A stretch of DNA of 64,000 nucleotides from Myxacorys almedinensis A. Lineage in GTDB: Bacteria; Cyanobacteriota; Cyanobacteriia; Leptolyngbyales; Leptolyngbyaceae. Each line of letters starts with the position of its first letter. Positions within the stretch are counted from its first letter, which is position 1. Both the position numbers and the translations under genes were made by a program. The notes under the pieces are model-generated. The model ran no database searches. It worked only from the letters and a program-made list of their open reading frames with translations, and was not told the DNA's origin. Location of the stretch: the NCBI RefSeq assembly GCF_010091945.1, contig NZ_WVIE01000002.1, positions 236,150-300,149 on the forward strand, given 5' to 3'. This document shows, one piece after another, positions 52,396 to 60,801 of the stretch.

Positions 52396-53200
52396 TAGAT
52401 AGAAGCCATCTAGTGATTCATCCGCTGATTCATGAAGGGTTGAAGAAGGTCTTGCTGAGGTTAAATCAGAAAATTTGCGTACCGCGCCATTAGTTTCCGT
52501 AGTTGTACTGTACGGAGACCTACACAATAGACTGATCATTGATAAATGCAAGCCAGATTCTCCCGATTCATCTCTCCGCAAATTCTTTGAACTTAGAATC
52601 ATTGCCTCTTTGCCCTAGCAGCATTTTGTAGTCTAGAGTTCTGTCTACACCTTATCTTTACATTTACGAACTCTAAAATAAAACACGCTGAGCGACCAAT
52701 TTAGAACCTGTTTAAATGTTAGATAAATTACTATTTACCAACTAATCACTGAGTATTGAATATTTCTTTATGCATACTTAAATTTCGCTTGTCATGCCTT
52801 ACACTTCATACACATTGGCTCAGAAATGCTCTTTCGTAGATGCTAGTTTAGTGAGTTTTAAAGTGAAGTCTGGTAGGGAAGAGGGTAACAAACTTCGTCT
52901 TCTCCCAGAGCTTCAGCACAGCTTATATCAGTAATCCAGCCTTATTTAGTAATATTAGATACAAGGGGATTTTCGGTTGCTCTACGCGCTACTTTACAGG
53001 ATTTCTTTAATCCATAAATTGCAGCAGTTCAGGCTAATGCTTAAGCTAAATCTGAGTTTCATAGATTTAAGACAGTTAATATTTGGCAGTTAGTAAATAT
53101 TTGGCTACTTCATCACTTCCTTACTTTGATTCTCTTCATTTCAGGTTCTATAAATCTAGTGTTATTACGGTACTAATTTATAAGCAACTCTCCTATAACT
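52396..53200. other. AT-rich intergenic region downstream of sasA
   Basis: About 800 bases with no reading frame of note and no repeat shared with the rest of the window. I see several short AT-rich direct repeats (for example TTTGGCAGTTAG near 53081 and TTTGGCTACTTC near 53099) but no gene. It may contain the promoter of the RNA candidate at 53201-53393. Confidence 0.5.
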
Positions 53201-53393
53201 GTCGTTAAGTTAAGTGCTAAAACATCTTCCGAATTAGGTTGTTCCCAAGCCCAGTCCTCTCACGGTTTCGCAAAGTTGATCTAGCGCCATCGTTGAGCTA
53301 GCCAACTTCCTAGAAAGCATCAGTTTTGGGTATCAGGGAAGAGGTTACAGGCTGCTCTGTAGGTGTCTCGGTTGAGCAAGAGCAGCTTTTTTT
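53201..53393 (+). ncRNA. candidate structured small RNA or leader with intrinsic terminator
   Basis: Two strong hairpins are visible on the plus strand. The first has AAGTTG (53273-53278) and CTAGC (53281-53285) pairing with GCTAG (53297-53301) and CAACTT (53303-53308). The second is the terminator at 53351-53393. No open frame lies between them, and sasA ends nearly 1 kb upstream, so a separate transcript is likely. It does not match Yfr1 (no ACTCCTCACAC) or 6S RNA as I know them. Alternatively it is the attenuated leader of the gene at 53465. The 5' end is a guess. Confidence 0.45.
53351..53393 (+). terminator. Rho-independent terminator
   Basis: GCTGCTCT at 53351-53358 pairs perfectly with AGAGCAGC at 53379-53386, followed directly by seven T at 53387-53393. 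The clearest intrinsic terminator in the window. It ends a plus-strand transcript 72 bases before the start of the gene at 53465. Confidence 0.85.
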
Positions 53394-53464
53394 AGCGAAC
53401 GACCGTCACAAATCTCAGCCCAACTAATCTATCCACTTGCCGCGCACAGGGACCGCTGACATCG

Positions 53465-53737
53465 ATGAAGTACGATTCTTTAAACTACCAGCCTGAAAAC
53501 GCCGAAGTTAGTGTTTACGAGTGCGAAATCCATCTTAAGTTTCGGCTTATCGAGGAAAAGGGAGTCCTTCAAGATCGGGAACAACTCTTAGAGATGCTGA
53601 TTGATGCCTTTTCTTGTGGCAGCGATGAGTATCTAGAGCCAATGCAGATCAAAGTAAATGCAGCAGAGATTTCTGAACTAGAAGCGTCACCCCAAATGCG
53701 TCGTCAATTGATTCGGCTTCGCAACTCCAACGATTAG
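53465..53737 (+). CDS. Npun_R1517-family heterocyst-differentiation-related protein
   Basis: 90 residues. The pattern VYECEIHLKFRLIEEK, DREQLLEMLIDAF, GSDEYLE and ASPQMRRQLIRLRN matches a small protein widespread in cyanobacteria and named after Npun_R1517 of Nostoc punctiforme, where it was linked to heterocyst differentiation. The basic C-terminal helix may touch nucleic acid. It also occurs in strains that do not form heterocysts, so its presence does not prove nitrogen fixation. The structured RNA just upstream ends in a terminator, which may allow attenuation of this gene. Name given from memory of the family. Confidence 0.7.
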   Translation: MKYDSLNYQPENAEVSVYECEIHLKFRLIEEKGVLQDREQLLEMLIDAFSCGSDEYLEPMQIKVNAAEISELEASPQMRRQLIRLRNSND

Positions 53738-53981
53738 AGCCAGCCTGGTTGCTGCAAGGCTAGTGTGAGCAGATCGAGTGGCTAGAAAGGGTGAGATAGG
53801 CTTTTGATAACGGTTTACGCAGGGCAGTGGAGTAGGTTTAATATCGAGCAACTGACGCCAGCGTGTTTTTCATCACACGAATCCAGAGGTACAATCACAA
53901 CGACTTGCGATCGCTATCAGCCTGCCTGACCTCCAAATTGCTGATAATAGGAGCTAAGTCACCCCTGAGGTCTGTGCAGCA

Positions 53982-54188
53982 ATGCTTCAAGTTTTAGTTG
54001 AATCTGCTTTAGAAAATAGATGTCTCAGCGTTGAGTCGGAAGGGTTAATCCGGCAGATGTTAGCCATTGGTAGATGTAACCCCAAAGAGGCAGAGGCCTT
54101 GAAAGAGCTTCAAGCCGCCATTCGGGCAGGCGCAATTAACCGAGAAGCTCAAGACCAAGCCGCCTCAGACCAGTTTGTTCTGATCTGA
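53982..54188 (+). CDS. small conserved helical protein of unknown function
   Basis: 68 residues, ATG at 53982 with GAGG about 11 bases upstream. Mostly helical (VLVESALENRCLSVESEGLIRQMLAIG, EAEALKELQAAIRAG), acidic, without membrane segment. The pattern recalls small proteins common in filamentous cyanobacteria, but no function is known to me. It lies between the Npun_R1517-like gene and tldD on the same strand. Might be part of the tldD transcript. Confidence 0.55.
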   Translation: MLQVLVESALENRCLSVESEGLIRQMLAIGRCNPKEAEALKELQAAIRAGAINREAQDQAASDQFVLI

Positions 54189-54269
54189 TCAATGTAATAC
54201 CCAATCACTAATACCCAATCACTTTAGATAGAAACTTAGGCTTTGCAAGCCGTCGCAAATGATCGCACA

Positions 54270-55703
54270 ATGAAGGCAGTTGTAACGCTTCCCTGCCTCA
54301 TGAGCAACGCTCTCACCGACGCCAAAAATTTACTGTCTGACTTGATCGCTCGCTATCGTCAGCAAGTAGACTACCTCGCCATTCGATTAGAGTCAGCAGA
54401 AGGCACCGATATTTTGCTGCGACGTAACAAAATTGAAACCCTCAGTGAGGGCATCTCCATCGGAGGACAGGTGAGAGCTTGTTACAAAGGCGGCTGGGGA
54501 TTCGCAAGCTTTAACCAACTATCGAGTCTCAAAGAGCGGATTGAAGATGCGATCGCTGCCGCTCGATTAGTGGGCGACGACGAAACAATCTTGGCTCCAG
54601 TCATGCCCATTCAAGATACCTGTGCCGTTGCGATCGTCGGAACTGATCCGCGTCAGGTGCCGTTGCTGCACAAACGAGAACTCTGTCAGCACTACGGAGA
54701 AATTTTACGCAGCGTCGATCCCCGCATTGCTACAATTTCGGTACGGTATGGCGATAGTGCCCAGCGCATCATTCTTGCCACCTCTGATGGAACCATGATT
54801 GAGCAGTCTTGGGTTGATATCGAAATGCGGTTTGCGGCAACTGCCCGTGATGGCGAGACCGTCCAAACTGGGCGAGAAACCGTCGGCTCTCGAAAGGCAT
54901 TTGAGGACGTGCTGGGCTTAGACGAACAGGTGAAAGCCTCGGCCCAACGAGCAGTCAACTCCCTCGTACTGTCTCCAGTTAGAGGAAATACGTATACGGT
55001 TGTCATTGATCCCATTTTGTCTGGGTTGTTTGTCCATGAGGCGTTTGGGCATCTTTCAGAAGCCGACATGGCATACGAGAATCCCGATTTATTAGAAGTG
55101 ATGAGTTTGGGGCGACGGTTTGGCTCCCCAGAGCTACAGATTTTTGACGGAGCAGCCATTCCAGAGCATCGAGGCAGCTATTTTTACGATGATGAAGGGG
55201 TTCCGGCAACAACGACCCAGTTGATCAAAGATGGCGTGTTAGTGGGAAGGCTCCATTCTCGTGAAACCGCTGGCAAATTAGAAGAAACCCCGACCGGCAA
55301 CGCGCGCTGCTTAAACTATCACTATGCGCCGATCGTGCGGATGACCAACACCTGGATCGAACGGGGGAAAACGCCTGTTAAAGATCTGTTTACCGACATC
55401 ACCGAGGGGGTGTATGCCCGTAACTGGATCGGAGGCATGACGAATGGAGAGATGTTTACCTTTACGGCTGGGGAAGCGTGGATGATTCGCAATGGTGAAC
55501 TGGCTGAGCCTGTGCGAGATGTGACGCTCTCCGGAAATGCGTTTAAAACGCTGGCCGATATTGAAGCGATCGGGGATGATTTTTTCTGGGATGAGTCGGG
55601 CGGTTGTGGCAAGGGCGGGCAGAGCGGGCTAGCTGTCGGCTGTGCGGGTCCAAGTTTGCGAATTCGGGATGTGGTGGTGGGCGGAGAAGCGGGGGAAGAA
55701 TAG
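54270..55703 (+). CDS. tldD: metalloprotease TldD
   Basis: About 477 residues from the ATG at 54270. Alternatives are TTG at 54243 and ATG at 54300, the latter fitting most homologues. TldD/PmbA fold with the zinc-binding HEAFGH (H-E-x3-H) in FVHEAFGHLSEAD and the downstream FFWDESGGCGKGGQ region. With TldE/PmbA it forms a heterodimeric protease that degrades unfolded or modified peptides, including peptide toxins such as microcin precursors and CcdA in E. coli. The partner gene is not in the window. Confidence 0.92.
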   Translation: MKAVVTLPCLMSNALTDAKNLLSDLIARYRQQVDYLAIRLESAEGTDILLRRNKIETLSEGISIGGQVRACYKGGWGFASFNQLSSLKERIEDAIAAARLVGDDETILAPVMPIQDTCAVAIVGTDPRQVPLLHKRELCQHYGEILRSVDPRIATISVRYGDSAQRIILATSDGTMIEQSWVDIEMRFAATARDGETVQTGRETVGSRKAFEDVLGLDEQVKASAQRAVNSLVLSPVRGNTYTVVIDPILSGLFVHEAFGHLSEADMAYENPDLLEVMSLGRRFGSPELQIFDGAAIPEHRGSYFYDDEGVPATTTQLIKDGVLVGRLHSRETAGKLEETPTGNARCLNYHYAPIVRMTNTWIERGKTPVKDLFTDITEGVYARNWIGGMTNGEMFTFTAGEAWMIRNGELAEPVRDVTLSGNAFKTLADIEAIGDDFFWDESGGCGKGGQSGLAVGCAGPSLRIRDVVVGGEAGEE

Positions 55704-55895
55704 CCCCCAGTAGCTCATCATCGCACCTGGGATCATTAGAAACACGGCAAGGGTAGAAACCGCAAATTCCAGAGTTGCAAATTGTTTATGTACGGCAGGG
55801 GACAGACAACAGAGCCTTAAGACTTATACCTTAGAGCCTGCATTGCTGATGCAACCTGCTGTTTTAGCTAGACTCTGATCTAGGCTTTGGCATTC

Positions 55896-56609
55896 ATGCG
55901 CCAAGATCGTTCTACCCATAATAAACTCCTGTCTGCTCTATCTAATGAAGAGTACAATCGCTTAGTGCCTTATTTGGAGTTGGTTTCTCTGCCGTTTAAG
56001 CATGTTTTGTATGAACCTAACCAGTCGATCGATTATGTCTATTTTCCGAATAGCGGCGTGATCTCGATGGTAACGATCACAGAAGACGGAGAAACGGTAG
56101 AAGCGGCAACCACTGGCAATGAAGGAATGGTGGGAATTGCAATATTGCTCGGAGTTGACCAATCTCCTTTGCAAGCGATCGCGCAGGTTGCAGGGGACGC
56201 TCTGCGGATGCGAAGTGAGGTTTTTAGGCGGGAGGTGACTCGCGATAGTTTGCTTTATGTGCTGCTGTTGCGGTATACCCAGGCAATGATCAGCCAGTTG
56301 TCTCAGACGGTGGCGTGCAATCGTTTACACTCGGTTGAGGAGCGCTGCTGTCGCTGGCTGTTGTTGTGTCACGATCGCGTTGGGTCTAATGAGTTTTTTC
56401 TGACACAGGAACTATTGTCGCAAATGTTGGGAGTGCGACGAGCGAGTGTCAGCGTAGTGGCTGCCATTTTGCAGAAAGCAGGACTCATCCGTTATACACG
56501 GGGCAAGATCAGAATTTTAGATCGGCAGGGGCTGGAATCGGCATCGTGTGAGTGTTATCGGGTTGTTAAAACAGAGTTTGATCGCTTATTGGGTGACGAG
56601 GAGACTTAA
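55896..56609 (+). CDS. Crp/Fnr-family transcriptional regulator
   Basis: About 237 residues from the ATG at 55896; a TTG three codons earlier is possible. The sensor domain has YEPNQSIDYVYFPNSGVISMV and GNEGMVGI; the Arg-Ser pair of the cAMP phosphate cassette is absent. The C-terminal HTH has TQELLSQMLGVRRASVSVVAAILQKAGLI. Paralogue of 35893-36597. Both keep an unusual Cys-rich core (SVEERCCRWLLLCHD here) and a C-terminal cysteine pair (SCECYR). The cysteines could sense redox state; this is inference. Confidence 0.88.
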   Translation: MRQDRSTHNKLLSALSNEEYNRLVPYLELVSLPFKHVLYEPNQSIDYVYFPNSGVISMVTITEDGETVEAATTGNEGMVGIAILLGVDQSPLQAIAQVAGDALRMRSEVFRREVTRDSLLYVLLLRYTQAMISQLSQTVACNRLHSVEERCCRWLLLCHDRVGSNEFFLTQELLSQMLGVRRASVSVVAAILQKAGLIRYTRGKIRILDRQGLESASCECYRVVKTEFDRLLGDEET

Positions 56610-56745
56610 CGGGTTGATGTAGAGCTTGAACGCGACTTGAATTTTTGCTGTTGCGATCGCACTGCCTAAGCTGAGAGTAACCCTCATTCCCCACCTTCCG
56701 GCTCTTTGGGCACAATCCGGAGCGACGATCGAGTTGAATTTTAAG

Positions 56746-56767
56746 CCCCTCTCTTGCAGGAGAGGGG
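56746..56767. repeat. short palindrome of the CCCCTCTC-GAGAGGGG type
   Basis: CCCCTCTC at 56746-56753 and GAGAGGGG at 56760-56767 form a perfect 8-bp stem with a six-base loop. It lies between two convergent genes and may end both transcripts. The same motif style is common in cyanobacterial intergenic DNA and resembles the core of the element at 20944-21093 (CTCCTCTCCTGAC). Confidence 0.7.
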
Positions 56768-56828
56768 TCGGGTGAAGGCAAATTTTGGCTCTGCCGGTTG
56801 GAACTGATGCTTTTAGCCCTAGCCCGAT

Positions 56829-57146
56829 TTACATAAGAGACTGACCTGCCTGAGAGAGCATCTCGCCCAATTGCTCAACTTTTATAGCAATATCGCCGGT
56901 CGCACTAGCTGCCGACTCAGACGTATCTTCGCCAAGATCAACCATAATCTGAGCGATCGCACTCGAATTTCCGCTTTGCAGGGCTTGCTTCAGTTCTCCC
57001 AAATCTTCCGCCAAATCAGAGCCTTCAAGCTGTTGCTGCCAGCTTTCAATGATTGCGATCGCGTCGCCTTCGGGAATTGAGGTTAAGCCTTGCTGCAAAA
57101 CTGCGATCGTATTGTCAACGTCAATTGTCCGAGTTGAGTCTGCCAT
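56829..57146 (-). CDS. small helical protein of unknown function
   Basis: 105 residues, ATG at 57146 with AAGGAA upstream. Acidic, Ala/Gln/Ser-rich and fully helical in appearance, with no membrane segment and no cysteine. It has a repeated style of short amphipathic helices (QQGLTSIPEGDAIAIIESWQQQL, LGELKQALQSGNSSAIAQIM). No family recognised. Convergent with the Crp-like gene across a palindrome. Confidence 0.6.
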   Translation of the reverse strand: MADSTRTIDVDNTIAVLQQGLTSIPEGDAIAIIESWQQQLEGSDLAEDLGELKQALQSGNSSAIAQIMVDLGEDTSESAASATGDIAIKVEQLGEMLSQAGQSLM

Positions 57147-57569
57147 ATTAACTGTTCCTTATTAATGACAAAAAAGTAAAAATCTTAGCATTGGATTTTA
57201 CGATTAATCCCTCACACCTAAACTGATTCTTCTCAATGTCACTTTTGAAATCGTCAGTCTTTAGGCGTAGATAAAATTTTACTTTGTCACCAGCGTTGGT
57301 ATACTGTCGTATGCGGTTACGTAAACAGATGAGTTTAATGGTAGCTCAGCATGAAAATCTCACGTTGTGCATTCTGCTAACACTAACGATGTCTATAAGG
57401 TTTACCAGAGCGTAAAAAAATGAGTTTCAATCCAGCACTATCGAACTTTTGCCCGTCAAGCCTGCTGACTGAAAACTATCTCTGTATCTGGGTTACGGCT
57501 TGATAAAGCAACCCAAAACCAGGAAGAGTTCCCCATCCTAGGTTGCAAATTACAAACTACGGTGTCATC
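57147..57569. other. intergenic region, nothing recognised
   Basis: About 420 AT-rich bases between two minus-strand genes. Contains the promoter of the small helical protein and the 3' side of msrB. No hairpin with T-run and no repeat seen. Confidence 0.5.
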
Positions 57570-57980
57570 TTAAGCGTCGGGTTGAAACTCTAAGGAGACG
57601 CCGTTCATGCAGTAGCGTTGCCCGGTTGGGACAGGACCATCATTAAAAACGTGCCCTAAATGCCCGCCGCATCTCCGACAATGTACCTCTGTACGAGTCA
57701 TAAAAAAGGCTCGATCGGTTGTAGTCTCGATCGCCTCATCTAAAGGTGCAAAAAAGCTAGGCCACCCCGTACCGCTATTAAACTTGGTTTTCGAGGAAAA
57801 GAGAGGCAAACCGCAGCCTGCACACACGTAGGTGCCCTCCTCGTAAACCTTGTCTAAAGGGCTTGTGCCTGCGCGCTCTGTTCCATGCTTCCGCAAAACA
57901 TGAAATTGTTCTGGAGTCAGGGTTTCTTTCCAATCTTTTTCGGTTTTTTGCACTTCAAACTGATCTTTGGATGCGGTCAT
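57570..57980 (-). CDS. msrB: peptide-methionine (R)-S-oxide reductase
   Basis: 136 residues, the full domain. Zinc cysteines in CAGCGLPLF and CRRCGGHLGHVF; catalytic cysteine in RYCMNGVSLEF near the C-terminus; SGTGWPSFF is the other conserved block. No signal peptide, so cytoplasmic. It repairs oxidised methionine with a thioredoxin-type reductant. Monocistronic, a short distance upstream of a tRNA gene on the other strand. Confidence 0.95.
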   Translation of the reverse strand: MTASKDQFEVQKTEKDWKETLTPEQFHVLRKHGTERAGTSPLDKVYEEGTYVCAGCGLPLFSSKTKFNSGTGWPSFFAPLDEAIETTTDRAFFMTRTEVHCRRCGGHLGHVFNDGPVPTGQRYCMNGVSLEFQPDA

Positions 57981-58147
57981 AACAGAATTAATCGTAGGTT
58001 ATCTCTGTTCAATTCTAGGACGTAGCCCCCGTCATTGCAGAGGGTGCATTCCCGAACTAACTGCGATCGCGCCAAGCACCTGATGATCGATATTTCGCTC
58101 AACCGGATCGATTGCTAGAAGATGAGCTATAATACGATGGCGGAAAA

Positions 58148-58221
58148 CGGGATGTAGCGCAGCTTGGTAGCGCGCCTGCTTTGGGAGCAGGATGCCGCAG
58201 GTTCGAATCCTGTCATCCCGA
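58148..58221 (+). tRNA. trnP-UGG: tRNA-Pro (anticodon UGG)
   Basis: 74 bases fold into a cloverleaf. Acceptor arm CGGGATG (58148-58154) pairs with CATCCCG (58214-58220), discriminator base A at 58221. The anticodon stem CCTGC/GCAGG encloses the loop TTTGGGA, giving anticodon TGG. The T arm contains GGTTCGAATCC. No CCA is encoded. Single gene on the plus strand. Confidence 0.95.
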
Positions 58222-58310
58222 TTGATGGGTCAACGCTAATTGATTCAGGTGGAGCGCAGTTTTTAGGCAGGGATAGTTTAGTCTTCCGAACTCTTGTCGC
58301 GCTCTTAACT

Positions 58311-58447
58311 TAGTGGTCTGTCTTAGGGGTCTGTCAATGTGGAAATGACGGACTAGGAGGAGAGTAGGAGAGGGATAGTCTGGTGACGGTTCCATCGACT
58401 CATGCACCCATCTACCCATCGACTTAACGTTGACAATCTACCTACTA
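58311..58447. mobile_element. MITE-like element, copy 4 of 4
   Basis: About 137 bases. The left end is duplicated: TAGTGGTCTGTC is followed directly by TTAGGGGTCTGTCAATGTGG. The right end TTAACGTTGACAATCTACC is followed by a second CTACTAG. Interior GGACTAGGAGGAGAGTAGG and CACCCATCTACCCATC as in the other copies. The doubled ends suggest one copy inserted at, or slipped at, the end of another. It lies 90 bases downstream of the tRNA gene. Confidence 0.82.
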
Positions 58448-58974
58448 GAATGAGTCTGCCTTGGGTGTCTTCGCGATCGAGAAACAACCTTCTTAATAAA
58501 GTATCTGCGCTCTCACGCAACCACGAACAGAGCTAACTCTCTAAAGTAAACGGATCGGTGCTACTATCTTTTTCAATCTTGGTGACACGTTTTGAAAGTG
58601 AAATTGAGATCTAAAAACCGCAAAGCGATTAGGGTTTTCCCAAGTTGGAACAAGCTGAAGGAGGGTCATGTCATGTAAGGTTAGACTCTAGAGCACAAAT
58701 GGCTGATGATCCATTTGATTTAAGATTGATTCGGAAGTTTCAATATAGAATGGGCGTTGTTTGATCTGTCCTTTCATTATTAAAACGAATCTGAATCTTC
58801 AAACGCTAGAGTGCTCAAAGAAAGAGTCCAGCTAAAGTGCAGCGCTCTGTTGCCCTCAAGCCGCAACCGGCAACTCTAATTTTGAGGTAGCCGCTTTTCC
58901 AGGGTCGCCCTAGTCGTAGGGACAGTTAACGCAACTACATTGCTAAACATACATTTTCTAAGCCAGGAGCAATC
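58448..58974. other. intergenic region upstream of the Tic22-like gene
   Basis: About 530 bases after the MITE-like copy. AT-rich, no open frame of note. CCAGGAG at 58962-58968 is the ribosome binding site of the following gene. No other signal recognised. Confidence 0.55.
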
Positions 58975-59781
58975 ATGAAATCATTGGTTCGTTGGGGTAC
59001 AACAGTTACCTTGGTTGGCAGCACGCTAGTAGGGTCGCTGGTAGCGGGTGGGTTCCGTGCCCTTGCCTTGACTCCCGAACAAGTTATGCAAAAGTTGCGA
59101 TCTGTTCCAGTGTTTACGATCGCTAATGCTCAGGGTGCGCCCCTAGTAGCGACTCCGCCCCAAGGTCAGCAGGGTGCGGTGGCAGGGGTTTTCATTAGCC
59201 AGCGCGATGCTCAGGCATTCTTGCAGGCACTGCAAACCAAAAATCCAAACCTTGCCAAAGAGGTGAAAGTTGTTCCAGTTTCTCTGGCAGAAGTGTATCA
59301 ACTTAATCAGGCGAACCAGGGCAAGAAAGATAAGCTAGATTTTGCCTATGTGCCAACTAAGCAGCAGGTCGCGTCGGCGGTTGCGTTGCTAAAACAATCG
59401 GGTCAGAAGGTGGATCAGTTTGGCGGCACGCCATTGTTTGTAGCCCGTGCCGGAAAAGAAAAAGGCTTTTTGACGGTTCAGGAAGGCGATCGCTCTGTCA
59501 TTCCGATGTTCTTTAACAAAGAAGACCTAAACCCTCTGTTAGAGAACTTTAAAAAGCAGCAGCCGAATTTGGCGGCAACTGTGGATATTCAGGTCTTTCC
59601 CTTAGAAGGTGTGATGGAGGCGCTGAAAAAAGAAAACGATCCTCAACTCGATAAGGTGGTGCTAGTTCCGCCGAAGGAGTCGATCGAGTTCTTGCGATCG
59701 CAGCAACCTGCTCAAAAACCTGCTCAAGGAGGCGCACCTCGCCCCCAAGCCCAGCCCGCCCCTGCCCCTGCGAAGAAATAA
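58975..59781 (+). CDS. Tic22-like periplasmic protein
   Basis: 268 residues, ATG at 58975 with CAGGAG at good spacing. Signal peptide MKSLVRWGTTVTLVGSTLVG, cleavage near ALA at about residue 30. The Tic22 domain has LRSVPVFTIANAQGAPLV, GVFISQRDAQAFLQAL and DFAYVPTKQQVASAVALLKQ, the last two being repeated halves of the fold. The C-terminal 30 residues are a Pro/Ala/Gln-rich tail (QPAQKPAQGG). In cyanobacteria Tic22 is an essential periplasmic chaperone in outer-membrane biogenesis and is homologous to the chloroplast import factor. Confidence 0.9.
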   Translation: MKSLVRWGTTVTLVGSTLVGSLVAGGFRALALTPEQVMQKLRSVPVFTIANAQGAPLVATPPQGQQGAVAGVFISQRDAQAFLQALQTKNPNLAKEVKVVPVSLAEVYQLNQANQGKKDKLDFAYVPTKQQVASAVALLKQSGQKVDQFGGTPLFVARAGKEKGFLTVQEGDRSVIPMFFNKEDLNPLLENFKKQQPNLAATVDIQVFPLEGVMEALKKENDPQLDKVVLVPPKESIEFLRSQQPAQKPAQGGAPRPQAQPAPAPAKK

Positions 59782-59854
59782 CGCGCCTTGCTTGAACGCC
59801 TTGCAAAGTACCGCGAGAATTGCTTAAGATTCTCCTGCGGTTGTGCGTGATTTT

Positions 59855-60733
59855 ATGGTGGTTTCTGGATTGGATCTTTGGCAGTGGCAGCAACAGGCAA
59901 AAGCGGCTGCCACTGCCGCCTCAGTCTCCCCTGATGAGGTGGATTGGCTCTTGCAAGAATTGGCAGGCATCGATCGGCTTTCTCTACGCTTGGATACGTT
60001 TAAAGCTCAAGATGTTTCGCTTTCTATCTCGCTTGATGCGTTGGATGCACTTTGGCAACGGCGAATTCATGACCAGGTTCCGGTGCAATATTTGGCAGGG
60101 GTGGCTCCATGGCGTGACTTCTCGCTGCGGGTGTCACCTGCGGTGCTAATTCCTCGCCCTGAAACAGAATTTTTAATTGATCTGGCGATCGCTCGGGCAA
60201 GACAAGATCACCAAACGGGGCATTGGGTCGATTTGGGAACTGGCAGCGGCGCGATCGCGATTGCTTTGGCGACTGCCTTTCCTCATGCCACAATTCACGC
60301 TGTTGATCATAGTTCCGAGGCGTTAGCGATCGCCCAAACCAATGCGGCAACCTTAGGACTTGCCGAGCGAATTCAGTTTTATCAAGGCTCCTGGTTTGGG
60401 CCGCTAGACCATCTCAGAGGGCAGCTAAGTGCGGTGGTCTCTAACCCGCCTTACATTCCCAGCAAGATGATTTTAGAACTGCAACCCGAAGTGCGGCTAC
60501 ATGAACCGCACCAAGCCCTAGATGGCGGCCATGATGGCTTAGATTGCATCCGTCATCTCGTTGCGATCGCGCCTGATTTTCTCAAACCCAACGGCATTTG
60601 GATGACCGAAATGATGGCAGGGCAAGCCGATGCAGTAATGGCGCTGCTTAAAGCTCAAGACTGTTATAAGCGGATTGGGGTTCATCAAGATCTTGCAGGC
60701 ATCGAGCGGTTTGCGATCGCAAACCGCGTCTAG
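59855..60733 (+). CDS. prmC: peptide chain release factor N5-glutamine methyltransferase
   Basis: About 292 residues from the ATG at 59855; a GTG at 59843 is possible. N-terminal helical domain, then the SAM site WVDLGTGSGAIAIALATAF, the acidic residue in HAVDHSSEAL, and the glutamine-binding motif SNPPYIPS. It methylates the GGQ glutamine of release factors RF1 and RF2. An imperfect stem-loop (59810-59842, ACCGCGAGAAT against ATTCTCCTGCGGT) lies just upstream and may affect the leader. Convergent with the histidine kinase. Confidence 0.94.
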   Translation: MVVSGLDLWQWQQQAKAAATAASVSPDEVDWLLQELAGIDRLSLRLDTFKAQDVSLSISLDALDALWQRRIHDQVPVQYLAGVAPWRDFSLRVSPAVLIPRPETEFLIDLAIARARQDHQTGHWVDLGTGSGAIAIALATAFPHATIHAVDHSSEALAIAQTNAATLGLAERIQFYQGSWFGPLDHLRGQLSAVVSNPPYIPSKMILELQPEVRLHEPHQALDGGHDGLDCIRHLVAIAPDFLKPNGIWMTEMMAGQADAVMALLKAQDCYKRIGVHQDLAGIERFAIANRV

Positions 60734-60801
60734 CGATCCTTCAAAGCAGAGCATTTCCTACGATAAAGTTTTCTAAACTTGTAAACGGCTCCTGTAGGTC
60801 G

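Noticed and set aside
53465..53737. NblA (phycobilisome degradation) considered for the 90-residue protein
   Set aside because: NblA is shorter, about 60 residues, and lacks the YECEIHLKFRLIEEK and QMRRQL patterns seen here.
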